17,996 nucleotides of DNA from Calditrichota bacterium (GTDB lineage Bacteria; Zixibacteria; MSB-5A5; GN15; FEB-12): positions 1 to 17,996 of the forward strand of contig QQUK01000143.1 in NCBI GenBank assembly GCA_008501655.1. Reading direction: 5' to 3'. The notes under the pieces were generated by a model that was not told the origin of the DNA, did not search any database, and saw only the letters and a program-made list of their open reading frames with translations. Shown here piece after piece: positions 8,384 through 14,900 of this stretch; within the stretch, counting starts at the first letter, position 1, and each line of letters opens with the position of its first letter. A program made the position numbers and the translations under genes.

Positions 8384-8406
8384 CTAACAATTTCTAAATT
8401 TAATTA

Positions 8407-9687
8407 TTAGTCTACTAAAACTTTTTCAAGTCGTTCGACAATGTAATCTACTTCTTCATCAGTTATCACCAGCGGAGGAGAGATACGGATTGTATGACCG
8501 TGAGAGTCATTACAAAGCATACCCATATCGAGAAGTTTATGGCAATAATGCATAGCGTCGCCATTGTTTACTTCGATGCCGATAAAAAGACCGCGTCCGC
8601 GGACTTCTTTGACGTGTGAAGATTTTGCAGCTACAGCTTCAATTTTTTTCTTAAGGACGGCACCGACTTCAGCTGCACGGTCAGCCAGTTTTTCATTAAC
8701 GATTTCATCAATTGCAGCATTTCCTGCAACACATGCTAAGGGATAACCGCCATACGTGGAACCATCCTGTCCCGGCTGGAAGCAGAGATCCATCAGTTTT
8801 GCATTGGTGATAAATACTGAAAGAGGTACCAGACCGCCTGAAATTGCTTTACCGAGAATCAAACCATCAGGGATAACATTTTCATGTTCAAAACAGAACA
8901 TCTTACCTGTCCGGCCAAGTCCAACCTGGATTTCATCAAAGAGCAAGATGATATCTTCTTTGTCAGCAATTTCTCTGAGACCCTTAAGGAATCCTGCCGG
9001 TGGCTGGTACATTCCGCCTTCACCCTGCATCGGTTCGACTAAGATACCGCAGGTGTTTTTATTGATTGCTTTTTTGACAGCTTCGATATCGCCGTATGGA
9101 ACTGAAACAAAACCGGGTGTACGGGGACCAAAACCTTTGTAATATTTTTCTGTAGTTGAGAATGATACGGTAGTAATCATCCGGCCGTGGAAGTTGTTGT
9201 TGAATACGATGATTTCCTGATTGCCGTCTTCGATTCCTTTTTCTTTGAACCCGTAATACCGTGCCATTTTAATTGCTGTTTCAACCGATTCAACACCACC
9301 GTTTTTGGGAAGGACTTTGTTACCGTTGTTACCATGTTTCGGTGCAAGCTGTGGCGCAAGGTTGGCAGCTTTATCTAAGAAGACTCCAAGTGAGTCGGTG
9401 TAGACGACATTTGAGATTACAGAACCATAATTATTGTTGAGTGCATCGGAGACTGCTTTAACGATTCTCGGATTATGGTGACCCTGATTTGCTGCTGAGT
9501 AAGCAGCGAGACAATCTAAGTATTTATTACCATCGGCGTCATAAAGCCAGGCACCTTCGGTTTTGCGAACAACCAGTTCAACACGACCATAGTGATGAGC
9601 GCCGGATTTGGATTCCATAGCGATGACATCTTTGTCGGAAGCATCGGAGAACCCGTGGACTTTGTTTTTGGTTTGGATTTCAGCCAT
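8407..9687 (-). CDS. rocD: Ornithine--oxo-acid aminotransferase-like class III PLP enzyme
   Basis: A 426-residue class III aminotransferase. YLDCLAAYSAANQGHHNPRI at 56-75 matches the ornithine aminotransferase (RocD/OAT) signature Y-S-A-x-N-Q-G-H, which separates it from ArgD and GabT. PLP-site features are FNNNFHGRM at 162-170, LVEPMQGEGG at 216-225, LLFDEIQVGLGRTG at 248-261 (Asp251 to the pyridine nitrogen) and the Schiff-base Lys280 in ILGKAISGG. RocD transfers the delta-amino group of ornithine to 2-oxoglutarate, giving glutamate semialdehyde for proline or glutamate metabolism. Two usually conserved spots differ: NGGVESVE at 129-136 where N-[ST]-G-A-E-A-V-E is usual, and STYGGYPLA where an Asn normally precedes Pro, so substrate preference could differ. 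AAGGA (complement of 9695-9699) is 7 nt from the start. It is transcribed alone. Confidence 0.85.
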   Translation of the reverse strand: MAEIQTKNKVHGFSDASDKDVIAMESKSGAHHYGRVELVVRKTEGAWLYDADGNKYLDCLAAYSAANQGHHNPRIVKAVSDALNNNYGSVISNVVYTDSLGVFLDKAANLAPQLAPKHGNNGNKVLPKNGGVESVETAIKMARYYGFKEKGIEDGNQEIIVFNNNFHGRMITTVSFSTTEKYYKGFGPRTPGFVSVPYGDIEAVKKAINKNTCGILVEPMQGEGGMYQPPAGFLKGLREIADKEDIILLFDEIQVGLGRTGKMFCFEHENVIPDGLILGKAISGGLVPLSVFITNAKLMDLCFQPGQDGSTYGGYPLACVAGNAAIDEIVNEKLADRAAEVGAVLKKKIEAVAAKSSHVKEVRGRGLFIGIEVNNGDAMHYCHKLLDMGMLCNDSHGHTIRISPPLVITDEEVDYIVERLEKVLVD

Positions 9688-9741
9688 GATAAAATCCTTT
9701 CTATTTTTGTGTTTTTATAAATGTCGTTTTATTCCATGCCT

Positions 9742-9769
9742 ATTATACACGGATTTCGGAATGTTGCAA
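9742..9769 (-). promoter_or_regulatory. Sigma-70-type promoter for rocD
   Basis: Read on the - strand, TTGCAA (-35, 9764-9769; 4 of 6 consensus bases) is followed after 16 nt by a perfect TATAAT (-10, complement of 9742-9747). The start of transcription would fall near 9735, giving a leader of about 48 nt ending in an AAGGA ribosome site. No operator-like repeat is obvious around it. Predicted from consensus only. Confidence 0.7.
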
Positions 9770-9970
9770 GGGGGAAATTAATTTTATGCTGATTGTAAGT
9801 TGTTGTGGGGAAGATAGATAACATTATTGGGTAAGCGCGGGATCTACTATATGAATATATATAAGTTATTTTTAGTAAAGAATTGTTAAAATTCGCAAAA
9901 ATATAAAATATGGGAAATAAAATTTGTTATATAGATGAAAAAAGTTATATGATTGGTGGTGGGGTGCTAT
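9770..9970. other. AT-rich non-coding stretch
   Basis: Between the rocD promoter and the first hairpin repeat there is no ORF longer than about a dozen codons, no hairpin with a T run, and no tRNA-like or riboswitch-like fold that I can see. The sequence is strongly AT-rich, with ATATATA runs around 9850-9860. It looks like intergenic filler at the edge of the repeat island. Confidence 0.6.
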
Positions 9971-10000
9971 ACTGGATTCCTGGTCGAGCCAGGAATGACA
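9971..10000 (+). repeat. Hairpin repeat copy A (ACTGG...GACA orientation)
   Basis: Arms ATTCCTGG (9976-9983) and CCAGGAAT (9989-9996) around the 5-nt loop TCGAG, with asymmetric ends: ACTGG on the left and GACA on the right. Same family as the copies at 10043, 10164, 10487, 11383 and 11706. There is no T run, so it is not a typical terminator. Confidence 0.88.
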
Positions 10001-10042
10001 AGAATAAGAATTGTTTTAGTGATTTGGGTGATTTTTTTATAG

Positions 10043-10084
10043 TGTCATTCCTGAAACCGCTTTAGCGGTTATCAGGAATCCAGT
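10043..10084 (-). repeat. Hairpin repeat copy B (TGTC...CCAGT orientation, extended stem)
   Basis: The same element inverted. Outer arms ATTCCTGA (10047-10054) and TCAGGAAT (10072-10079) enclose an inner stem AACCGC (10055-10060) and GCGGTT (10065-10070) with a TTTA loop and one bulged A (10071). The longest stem of the six copies. Its GACA end faces that of copy A, 42 nt away. Confidence 0.88.
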
Positions 10085-10163
10085 CCTTCAGATTTTTACA
10101 AAAATTAAACTGACAACTACTGTCAGTGACTATCTGTATATTTATTCCGAAATTTTAAAACAA

Positions 10164-10191
10164 TGTCATTCCTGCGAACGCAGGAATCCAG
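10164..10191 (-). repeat. Hairpin repeat copy C, left of GIY-YIG gene 1
   Basis: Arms ATTCCTGCG (10168-10176) and CGCAGGAAT (10179-10187), with outer TGTC on the left and CCAG on the right. It ends 6 nt before the ATG of the nuclease gene. Its right arm contains the only Shine-Dalgarno-like AGGA (10182-10185) before that start. Confidence 0.9.
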
Positions 10192-10197
10192 CCCACT

Positions 10198-10485
10198 ATG
10201 TTGAAAACCTATTTTATATATATATTAGCCAGTAAGAAAAACGGAACGTTGTATATTGGTGTCACGAATGACTTGAAACGTCGTGTCTACGAACATAAAA
10301 ACAATCTTGTCAAAGGTTTTACGACAGAGTATAATGTTGATAAGCTTGTATACTATGAAATGACTGAAAACATTTCTGTAGCAATAGCGAGAGAGAAGCA
10401 ACTCAAGAAATGGAAGAGGAGCTATAAGCTCGCGTTAATCGAAAAGAACAATCCTATGTGGGAAGATTTGTATACCAGTTTATAG
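10198..10485 (+). CDS. Single-domain GIY-YIG nuclease-family protein, copy 1
   Basis: A 95-residue protein consisting of one GIY-YIG domain. The paired motifs are Y8-I-L (in YFIYILAS) and Y19-I-G (in GTLYIGVTN), followed by LKRRVYEHK (Arg28/Arg29, His33), REKQLKKWKR with the metal-binding Glu66, and NNPMWEDL with Asn85, which together give a complete-looking active site. The domain family includes homing endonucleases, UvrC and the Penelope-type retroelement nuclease; short stand-alone members resemble YhbQ/UPF0213 and have no settled role. ATG is the only usual start after the in-frame stop TAA at 10156. The nearest SD-like AGGA is 12 nt away inside hairpin C. The stop is followed within 1 nt by hairpin D. 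Copy 2 (11417-11704) differs at 11 of 95 residues, none at the residues named. Confidence 0.92.
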   Translation: MLKTYFIYILASKKNGTLYIGVTNDLKRRVYEHKNNLVKGFTTEYNVDKLVYYEMTENISVAIAREKQLKKWKRSYKLALIEKNNPMWEDLYTSL

Positions 10486-10486
10486 G

Positions 10487-10516
10487 ACTGGATTCCTGGT
10501 CAAGCCAGGAATGACA
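10487..10516 (+). repeat. Hairpin repeat copy D, right of GIY-YIG gene 1
   Basis: Arms ATTCCTGG (10492-10499) and CCAGGAAT (10505-10512), loop TCAAG, ends ACTGG and GACA. It begins one base after the nuclease stop codon. It is inverted relative to hairpin C and identical to hairpin F. Confidence 0.9.
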
Positions 10517-10547
10517 TGACTGGGAGAACAGACTTGGAATGACATTG

Positions 10548-10578
10548 TTGGAGATTTTTTGATATTAAAATGTATAAT
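10548..10578 (+). promoter_or_regulatory. Possible promoter of the MORN-repeat gene
   Basis: A perfect TATAAT (10573-10578) lies 21 nt before the ATG at 10600. The best -35 candidate, TTGGAG (10548-10553), matches poorly and is 19 nt away. The leader would be only about 15 nt, just long enough to contain the AAGGAGG site. Weak prediction. Confidence 0.35.
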
Positions 10579-10599
10579 TATTTACTTAAAGGAGGGAAT

Positions 10600-11289
10600 A
10601 TGATTCCAAAAGTGATTTTTATGATATTCGTATTAATACATACCCTTTCATTTGCTTGGGATAAAACAGAGTTTGATACTGTTACAGTAAACTATGAAGA
10701 TGGATCTTTGAAAGAACAGTATATGAGAACCAATCATCATGGGAATGAAAAGGGTTTCAAAAAAGATGGGCAGTACAGAAGTTGGTATCAGAATGGACAG
10801 TTAAAAGAAGTTGTAGAATACGAATATCTCAGAGGGATGCATGGAACTTATTCAAGATTTTACGAAAATGGGATGAAAGCTGAAGAAACCAGATACATCA
10901 ATGGGAAGAAACATGGATTATCTATTGAGTGGTATCAGAATCATATGATAAAATCTCAACTATACTATAAAAATGATTCGTTGAATGGTTTATGTAAATG
11001 GTATAAAGAAATTCCATATAATTATTCTGAGATGTATACTGATAGCAGTTGTTTTTTTCTGAATGGAGAAAATATCGTATGTATCGATAGAGCATACAGA
11101 TCTGTCGAAAACAAATATCCGATTGAAAATAAAAAGCTGGGGATTTGGTTATTCAGGTCGGGTGGTTATGCAGTTGGGAAGTTAAGGTTTGGTGCTCGTC
11201 ATGGAAAATGGACGACATATAATGAACGGGGAGAGATAATCAAACAGGTTTTGTATCAGGATGGGGAGTTATTGGTTGTTGAGGATTAA
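10600..11289 (+). CDS. Secreted MORN/YwqK-repeat protein
   Basis: A 229-residue protein starting at ATG 10600, chosen because AAGGAGG (10589-10595) lies 4 nt upstream and the protein then begins with a classic signal peptide (MIPKVIFMIFVLIHTLSFA, likely cut after SFA). An in-frame ATG at 10570 would bury this signal. The mature part has at least three MORN-like YwqK repeats of about 22 residues, for example DGQYRSWYQNGQLKE (56-70), HGTYSRFYENGMKAEE (81-96) and HGLSIEWYQNHMIKS (105-119), with further copies at 130-135 and 201-217 (HGKWTTYNERGE). Database names often call such proteins YwqK-family antitoxins; in a secreted protein that name is doubtful, and no toxin gene is adjacent. Export to periplasm or surface is predicted; function unknown. 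It lies between the two 408-bp GIY-YIG units in the same orientation. Confidence 0.82.
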   Translation: MIPKVIFMIFVLIHTLSFAWDKTEFDTVTVNYEDGSLKEQYMRTNHHGNEKGFKKDGQYRSWYQNGQLKEVVEYEYLRGMHGTYSRFYENGMKAEETRYINGKKHGLSIEWYQNHMIKSQLYYKNDSLNGLCKWYKEIPYNYSEMYTDSSCFFLNGENIVCIDRAYRSVENKYPIENKKLGIWLFRSGGYAVGKLRFGARHGKWTTYNERGEIIKQVLYQDGELLVVED

Positions 11290-11382
11290 TGACTGTCCGT
11301 CGGGACGATTGATAGCGCAAGTCTAATACTGACATGTCCTGTCAGTGACTACCTGTATATTTGTTTCGAAATTTTAAAACAA

Positions 11383-11410
11383 TGTCATTCCTGCGAACGC
11401 AGGAATCCAG
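11383..11410 (-). repeat. Hairpin repeat copy E, left of GIY-YIG gene 2
   Basis: Identical to copy C: arms ATTCCTGCG (11387-11395) and CGCAGGAAT (11398-11406), ending 6 nt before the ATG. The right arm again supplies the only SD-like AGGA. Confidence 0.9.
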
Positions 11411-11416
11411 CCCAAT

Positions 11417-11704
11417 ATGTTGAAAACCTATTTTGTTTACATATTAGCAAGTAAGAAAAACGGAACGTTGTATATTGGTGTCACGAATGACTTGAAACGT
11501 CGTGTCTCCGAACATAAAAACAAGCTTGTCAAAGGTTTTACCTCTCAGTATAATATTGATAAGCTTATATACTATGAAATGACAGAAAACATTTCTGCAG
11601 CAATAGTGAGGGAGAAGCAACTCAAGAAGTGGAAAAGGAGCTATAAGCTCGCGTTAATCGAAGAAAATAATCCTATGTGGGAAGATTTGTACTCGAGTCT
11701 GTAG
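11417..11704 (+). CDS. Single-domain GIY-YIG nuclease-family protein, copy 2
   Basis: A 95-residue paralogue of the gene at 10198-10485, 84 of 95 residues identical. All motif residues are retained: Y8 and Y19-I-G, Arg28/Arg29, His33, Glu66 and Asn85. The substitutions are I7V, Y31S, N36K, T43S, E44Q, V47I, V51I, V61A, A64V, K83E and T93S, mostly conservative. About 26 base changes give 11 residue changes and no stop or frameshift, so both copies look functional and under selection. As in copy 1, the gene fits exactly between two inverted hairpins, with 6 nt before the ATG and 1 nt after the stop. A link to mobility of the unit is inferred. No RNA or DNA target can be read from the sequence. 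Confidence 0.92.
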   Translation: MLKTYFVYILASKKNGTLYIGVTNDLKRRVSEHKNKLVKGFTSQYNIDKLIYYEMTENISAAIVREKQLKKWKRSYKLALIEENNPMWEDLYSSL

Positions 11705-11705
11705 G

Positions 11706-11735
11706 ACTGGATTCCTGGTCAAGCCAGGAATGACA
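11706..11735 (+). repeat. Hairpin repeat copy F, right of GIY-YIG gene 2
   Basis: Arms ATTCCTGG (11711-11718) and CCAGGAAT (11724-11731), loop TCAAG, ends ACTGG and GACA. It starts one base after the stop codon and is identical in sequence and placement to copy D. Confidence 0.9.
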
Positions 11736-11813
11736 TTTACGAAAGTATGGTGAAACTATGAAAACACGAATTATGCATATAGAGAATAATAGTGAAAGCT
11801 TAAGTGTTATGAT

Positions 11814-11838
11814 ACACTTCGACAAGCTCAGTGTGACA
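11814..11838. repeat. Second-type dispersed repeat, core CTTCGACAAGCTCAG
   Basis: ACACT (11814-11818) and AGTGT (11830-11834) flank the TTCGACAAGCTC core, followed by GACA. I recognise this core from dispersed intergenic repeats in many bacterial genomes. The left arm ACACTT can also pair with AAGTGT at 11802-11807, so two exclusive hairpins are possible. A single copy in this window; function unknown. Confidence 0.5.
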
Positions 11839-11861
11839 GATTAGTTTCAGGAAAAAAGAAT

Positions 11862-11889
11862 AAAAAGGCAGGTCTCGGGGAGACCTGCC
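11862..11889 (-). terminator. Intrinsic terminator of the NuoEFG-like operon
   Basis: Read on the - strand: a perfect 10-bp GC-rich stem, GGCAGGTCTC (complement of 11880-11889) and GAGACCTGCC (complement of 11867-11876), with a CCC loop, followed directly by TTTTT (complement of 11862-11866) and more T-rich sequence. It lies about 60 bp past the stop at 11952. This is the strongest terminator in the window. The stem may derive from a dispersed palindrome. Confidence 0.85.
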
Positions 11890-11907
11890 CTACGAATATA
11901 AGAGTTC

Positions 11908-11939
11908 CTGTAAGGGCGGTTCGCGAACCGCCCCTACAG
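11908..11939. repeat. Long palindrome, CTGTA-GGGCGGTTCG dyad
   Basis: CTGTA (11908-11912) pairs with TACAG (11935-11939) and GGGCGGTTCG (11914-11923) with CGAACCGCCC (11924-11933); a single A/C mismatch (11913 and 11934) separates the two. There is no T run, so it is a poor terminator alone, though it stands between the operon stop and the terminator. The GCCCCTAC edge resembles a widespread class of dispersed bacterial palindromes, and the neighbouring terminator stem ends similarly (GCCCTAC). Confidence 0.75.
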
Positions 11940-11951
11940 TATTATAATCAC

Positions 11952-14900
11952 CTACGTATTAATCAATTTTGTTCTATCAGCGATTCTTGAATCGATTTCC
12001 AGAACATTCAAAGTCGATGATTTGGTTTTGGAAATCTCGGTTGTGAACAGAACAAAATGTGCCTTACCATCATCGGTGGCAAAGGGAGCTTTCAAAGGAG
12101 TAGTGACTCCGGCTTTATCTTTCATGAATTCAATCTCTGATTTCAATTCATCAAATCCATTGATAGCCCGGTTGTAACCCATTAATTCCATCAGTTTCAT
12201 CATAATCTGGATATTGGATTTACCGTTGAGCGGTTCACCTATCGGATTGGTAAACTGTTTTTTACCAGCCCAGTTAGTGAAGTGACCTTTGTCTTCAAGA
12301 TAGGATGACATCGGCAGGAATACATCGGCCATCTGTACGGTTTCGTTTTTGAACATATCGCAGACAACCAGGAAATCAAGATGGTCGACAAATGCGTTAA
12401 ACTCCGGGTCTTTTGCCGGGTTTTCCCCGAAAACAAAAGCTGTACGGATTTTGTTGTCACGCATCTTCCGATTAATGTTATGTCCTGACTTTTCAATAAT
12501 GCCTGAAATATCTTTCTGCCAGAGTGAAGAGAGTGATTTCATTGCATTGGTGTCGTTAACAGGGCGTCCTCCCGGAAGGAGATGACGGTCGTAACCGGTC
12601 AGTTTCATACCGGCAGCATTACACTGACTTGATGTAACCGCAATACCGGAACCATCAACGCCGATTTTGCCTAAAAGCATCATCAGAGTACCGAGTGCTT
12701 TAAGGTCCCCGGTTGCCCGGTCGATTCGGCTGTCGGTATTGTAGTAAGCGACAACTTTTTTATTCGGGTCAGAAATCAAATCAACGATATGCTGAATAGT
12801 CTCAGCGGAGACTCCGGCAACAGAGGATGCTTCCTCAATGTCATGTTTCAGTAAGTCTGCCTTAACCTGTTCAAAGTTGGTAGTATGTTCTTTGATAAAC
12901 GATTCGTTGATTTTGTTCTGACGAATGAGCTCAGCCATAATGACATTCAAGAGAACGGTGGCTGTACCGCGGCGCGGGTCAGCCCAAACTGTTGCATAAT
13001 CGACAAGGTCAATCTCGGTTGAGTTGATGACAACCGCTTCAGTTCCGTTTTTCATTCTCCGTTTCATCTGCCAGCCTAACACCGGATTTTCTACGGAGGG
13101 GTTACCACCTAAGAAAATATAGAGGTCAGCATTTTCAACATCTTCGTTTGATGCTGATGATGCAGTTGCACCAAACATTGTGTCGAGAGCATGATAATCA
13201 GCTTCGGTCGTAAGGCGCTGGAATGAAGTGATATTGTTAGTCCCTACAGCAGCCCGGGCAAACATACCGGCAAGGTAGAGTTCCTCGTTGGTGAGTTTTG
13301 GCGATGTTGCGATTAATGTCTGGTCACGGTCAGCATGTTCGTAGACTGAATCGATACCTTTTTTGATGGCATCAAACGCTTCATCCCAGGTGCATTCAAC
13401 AAGTTTATCACCTTTTTTAATCATCGGCTTTTTCAAACGGGAGCCGTCGAGATAATGCTCGTATCCAAAACGGCCTTTGACACAAAGTTCGCCGTAATTC
13501 GGAGCATTGTCAGGCGGTGCACCGGTGACAAAAAAGAGGTCTTCGGTTTTATGGTTTATCATAATATTACAACCGACAGAGCAGTAGTTACAGACGGAAA
13601 CAGTACCTTCCATTTTCCATGGACCACTCCGGCGGAACGGCATTTTTTCATTTAAGGCACCGGTCGGACAGACATCGATACAGTTACCGCAGGAAACACA
13701 ATTTGTTTCAATAAGCGGTTTTTCCATCGCCGGTTTTACAATCGTTCTGAAACCACGATTGACAAGTCCAAGCGCGGATACATTGAGGATTTCCGAGCAA
13801 GTGGCTACACATCGACCACAGCGGATGCATTTGTTTGCATCAAGTTTGATAAAAGGATGTCGGGTGTCGACTTTGTATTTATTGTAGGCACCGATAAACC
13901 GATCCTGATCGACTTCGTATTCAGAACAGTAGTCACGCAGGTTACAGGCAAGGGAGACATCGCATCCGCATTCTGCACAGCGGAGGGATTCTTCGAGAGC
14001 ATCTTCTTCGGTATATCCGGTTTCGACTTCATCGAATGTTGTAACCCGATTTTCAACCGGGATTTCGTGCATATGATGCCGTTCTGAAATACCGATATCA
14101 GGGAGGTCGTCTTTAGTTATTTTATGGAAGGCATCCCGTTTACTTTCAAATCGGAAATCAACCGGTTTAATGACATGGTCTTTGATGTATGAGTCAATGG
14201 CATGGGCTGCTTTACGACCGGCAGCGATTGCATCGACAGCATCAGCCGGTCCGGTGACAACATCACCACCGGCAAATACACCGGGACGGTCTGTATCGAA
14301 TGTTCCTTCTTTGGCAATGATAGTTTTCCATCCGGTTAACTCGACTTTTTCAACACCATCAAGGTCAGCTTCCTGACCGATAGCTGAAATAATCCAATCA
14401 GCTTCAATAGTATATTCGGAACCTTCAATTTTAACAGGACGGCGCCGTCCGGAATCATCCGGTTCGCCAAGTTCCATCCGGAAACAATCCATAGATTTCA
14501 TCCGGTTGTTTTCGTCAACATTGATGGTTGCCGGTGCCGCAAGGAATTCCATCTTGATGCCTTCTTCTTCGGCTGCTTCGATTTCCATCATGTTAGCCGG
14601 CATCTCATTTCTGGTACGGCGGTAGAGAAGGACTACTTCATCTGCACCAAGTCTCAGGGAGGTACGGGCAGCATCAATTGCTGTATTACCACCACCGACA
14701 ACAACGACTTTACCTTTGACATCCGGATTGATTTTCATCTCAACCTGTTTTAAAAATTCAACACCGGAGAGAACGCCGTCAACATCTTCGTTTTCCACGC
14801 GCATCGGTTTACCAACCTGTGCACCGAGTCCGATAAAGACAGCTTTATGACCATCTGCAAAGAGTTGGTCGATAGTGATATCTTTACCGAGTGCTTTGTT

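Larger units (their letters stand above)
10109..10516 (+). mobile_element. 408-bp GIY-YIG unit, copy 1 (candidate minimal mobile element)
   Basis: This stretch and 11328-11735 align without a single gap at a constant offset of 1219 and differ at about 33 positions by hand count (about 92% identity). Similarity stops abruptly on both sides. The unit opens with a small hairpin, ACTGACA (10109-10115) and TGTCAGT (10121-10127), whose 5-nt loop differs between copies. It then holds hairpin C, the GIY-YIG gene and hairpin D. C and D are inverted relative to each other, both with CCAG/CTGG ends facing the gene and TGTC/GACA ends facing outward, like terminal inverted repeats of about 30 bp. No target-site duplication is evident. 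Mobility is inferred from the duplication; the boundaries are seen directly. Confidence 0.7.
11328..11735 (+). mobile_element. 408-bp GIY-YIG unit, copy 2
   Basis: Gap-free second copy of 10109-10516, same strand. It opens with ACTGACA (11328-11334) and TGTCAGT (11340-11346) around the loop TGTCC (ACTAC in copy 1), so the stem is kept while the loop changes. Next come a spacer of about 36 bp, hairpin E, the nuclease gene and hairpin F. The flanks are unrelated to those of copy 1: similarity ends one base after the right GACA and immediately before the left ACTGACA. The two direct copies flank the MORN gene, so homologous recombination between them could delete about 1.2 kb. Confidence 0.7.

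Noticed and set aside
10536..10545. GGAATGACAT after hairpin D as a seventh, truncated hairpin copy.
   Set aside because: Only about ten bases match and no opposing arm is present; it could be chance or a decayed remnant.
10570..10599. An earlier start for the MORN protein.
   Set aside because: The strong AAGGAGG at 10589-10595 would fall inside that longer gene, and the longer form would place a polar stretch before the signal peptide.
9971..11735. A CRISPR array formed by the repeated hairpins.
   Set aside because: Copies are in both orientations, irregularly spaced from about 40 to over 800 bp, and surround genes; there are no uniform spacers and no cas genes.
10109..11735. A composite transposon or insertion sequence pair.
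   Set aside because: No transposase or integrase gene is present in either unit, and no target-site duplication is seen; only the GIY-YIG gene could supply an activity, so it is reported as a candidate element instead.
11758..11844. A 28-codon ORF before the end of the repeat island.
   Set aside because: It has no convincing ribosome site and its last third is simply the CTTCGACAAGCTCAG repeat translated; likely chance.
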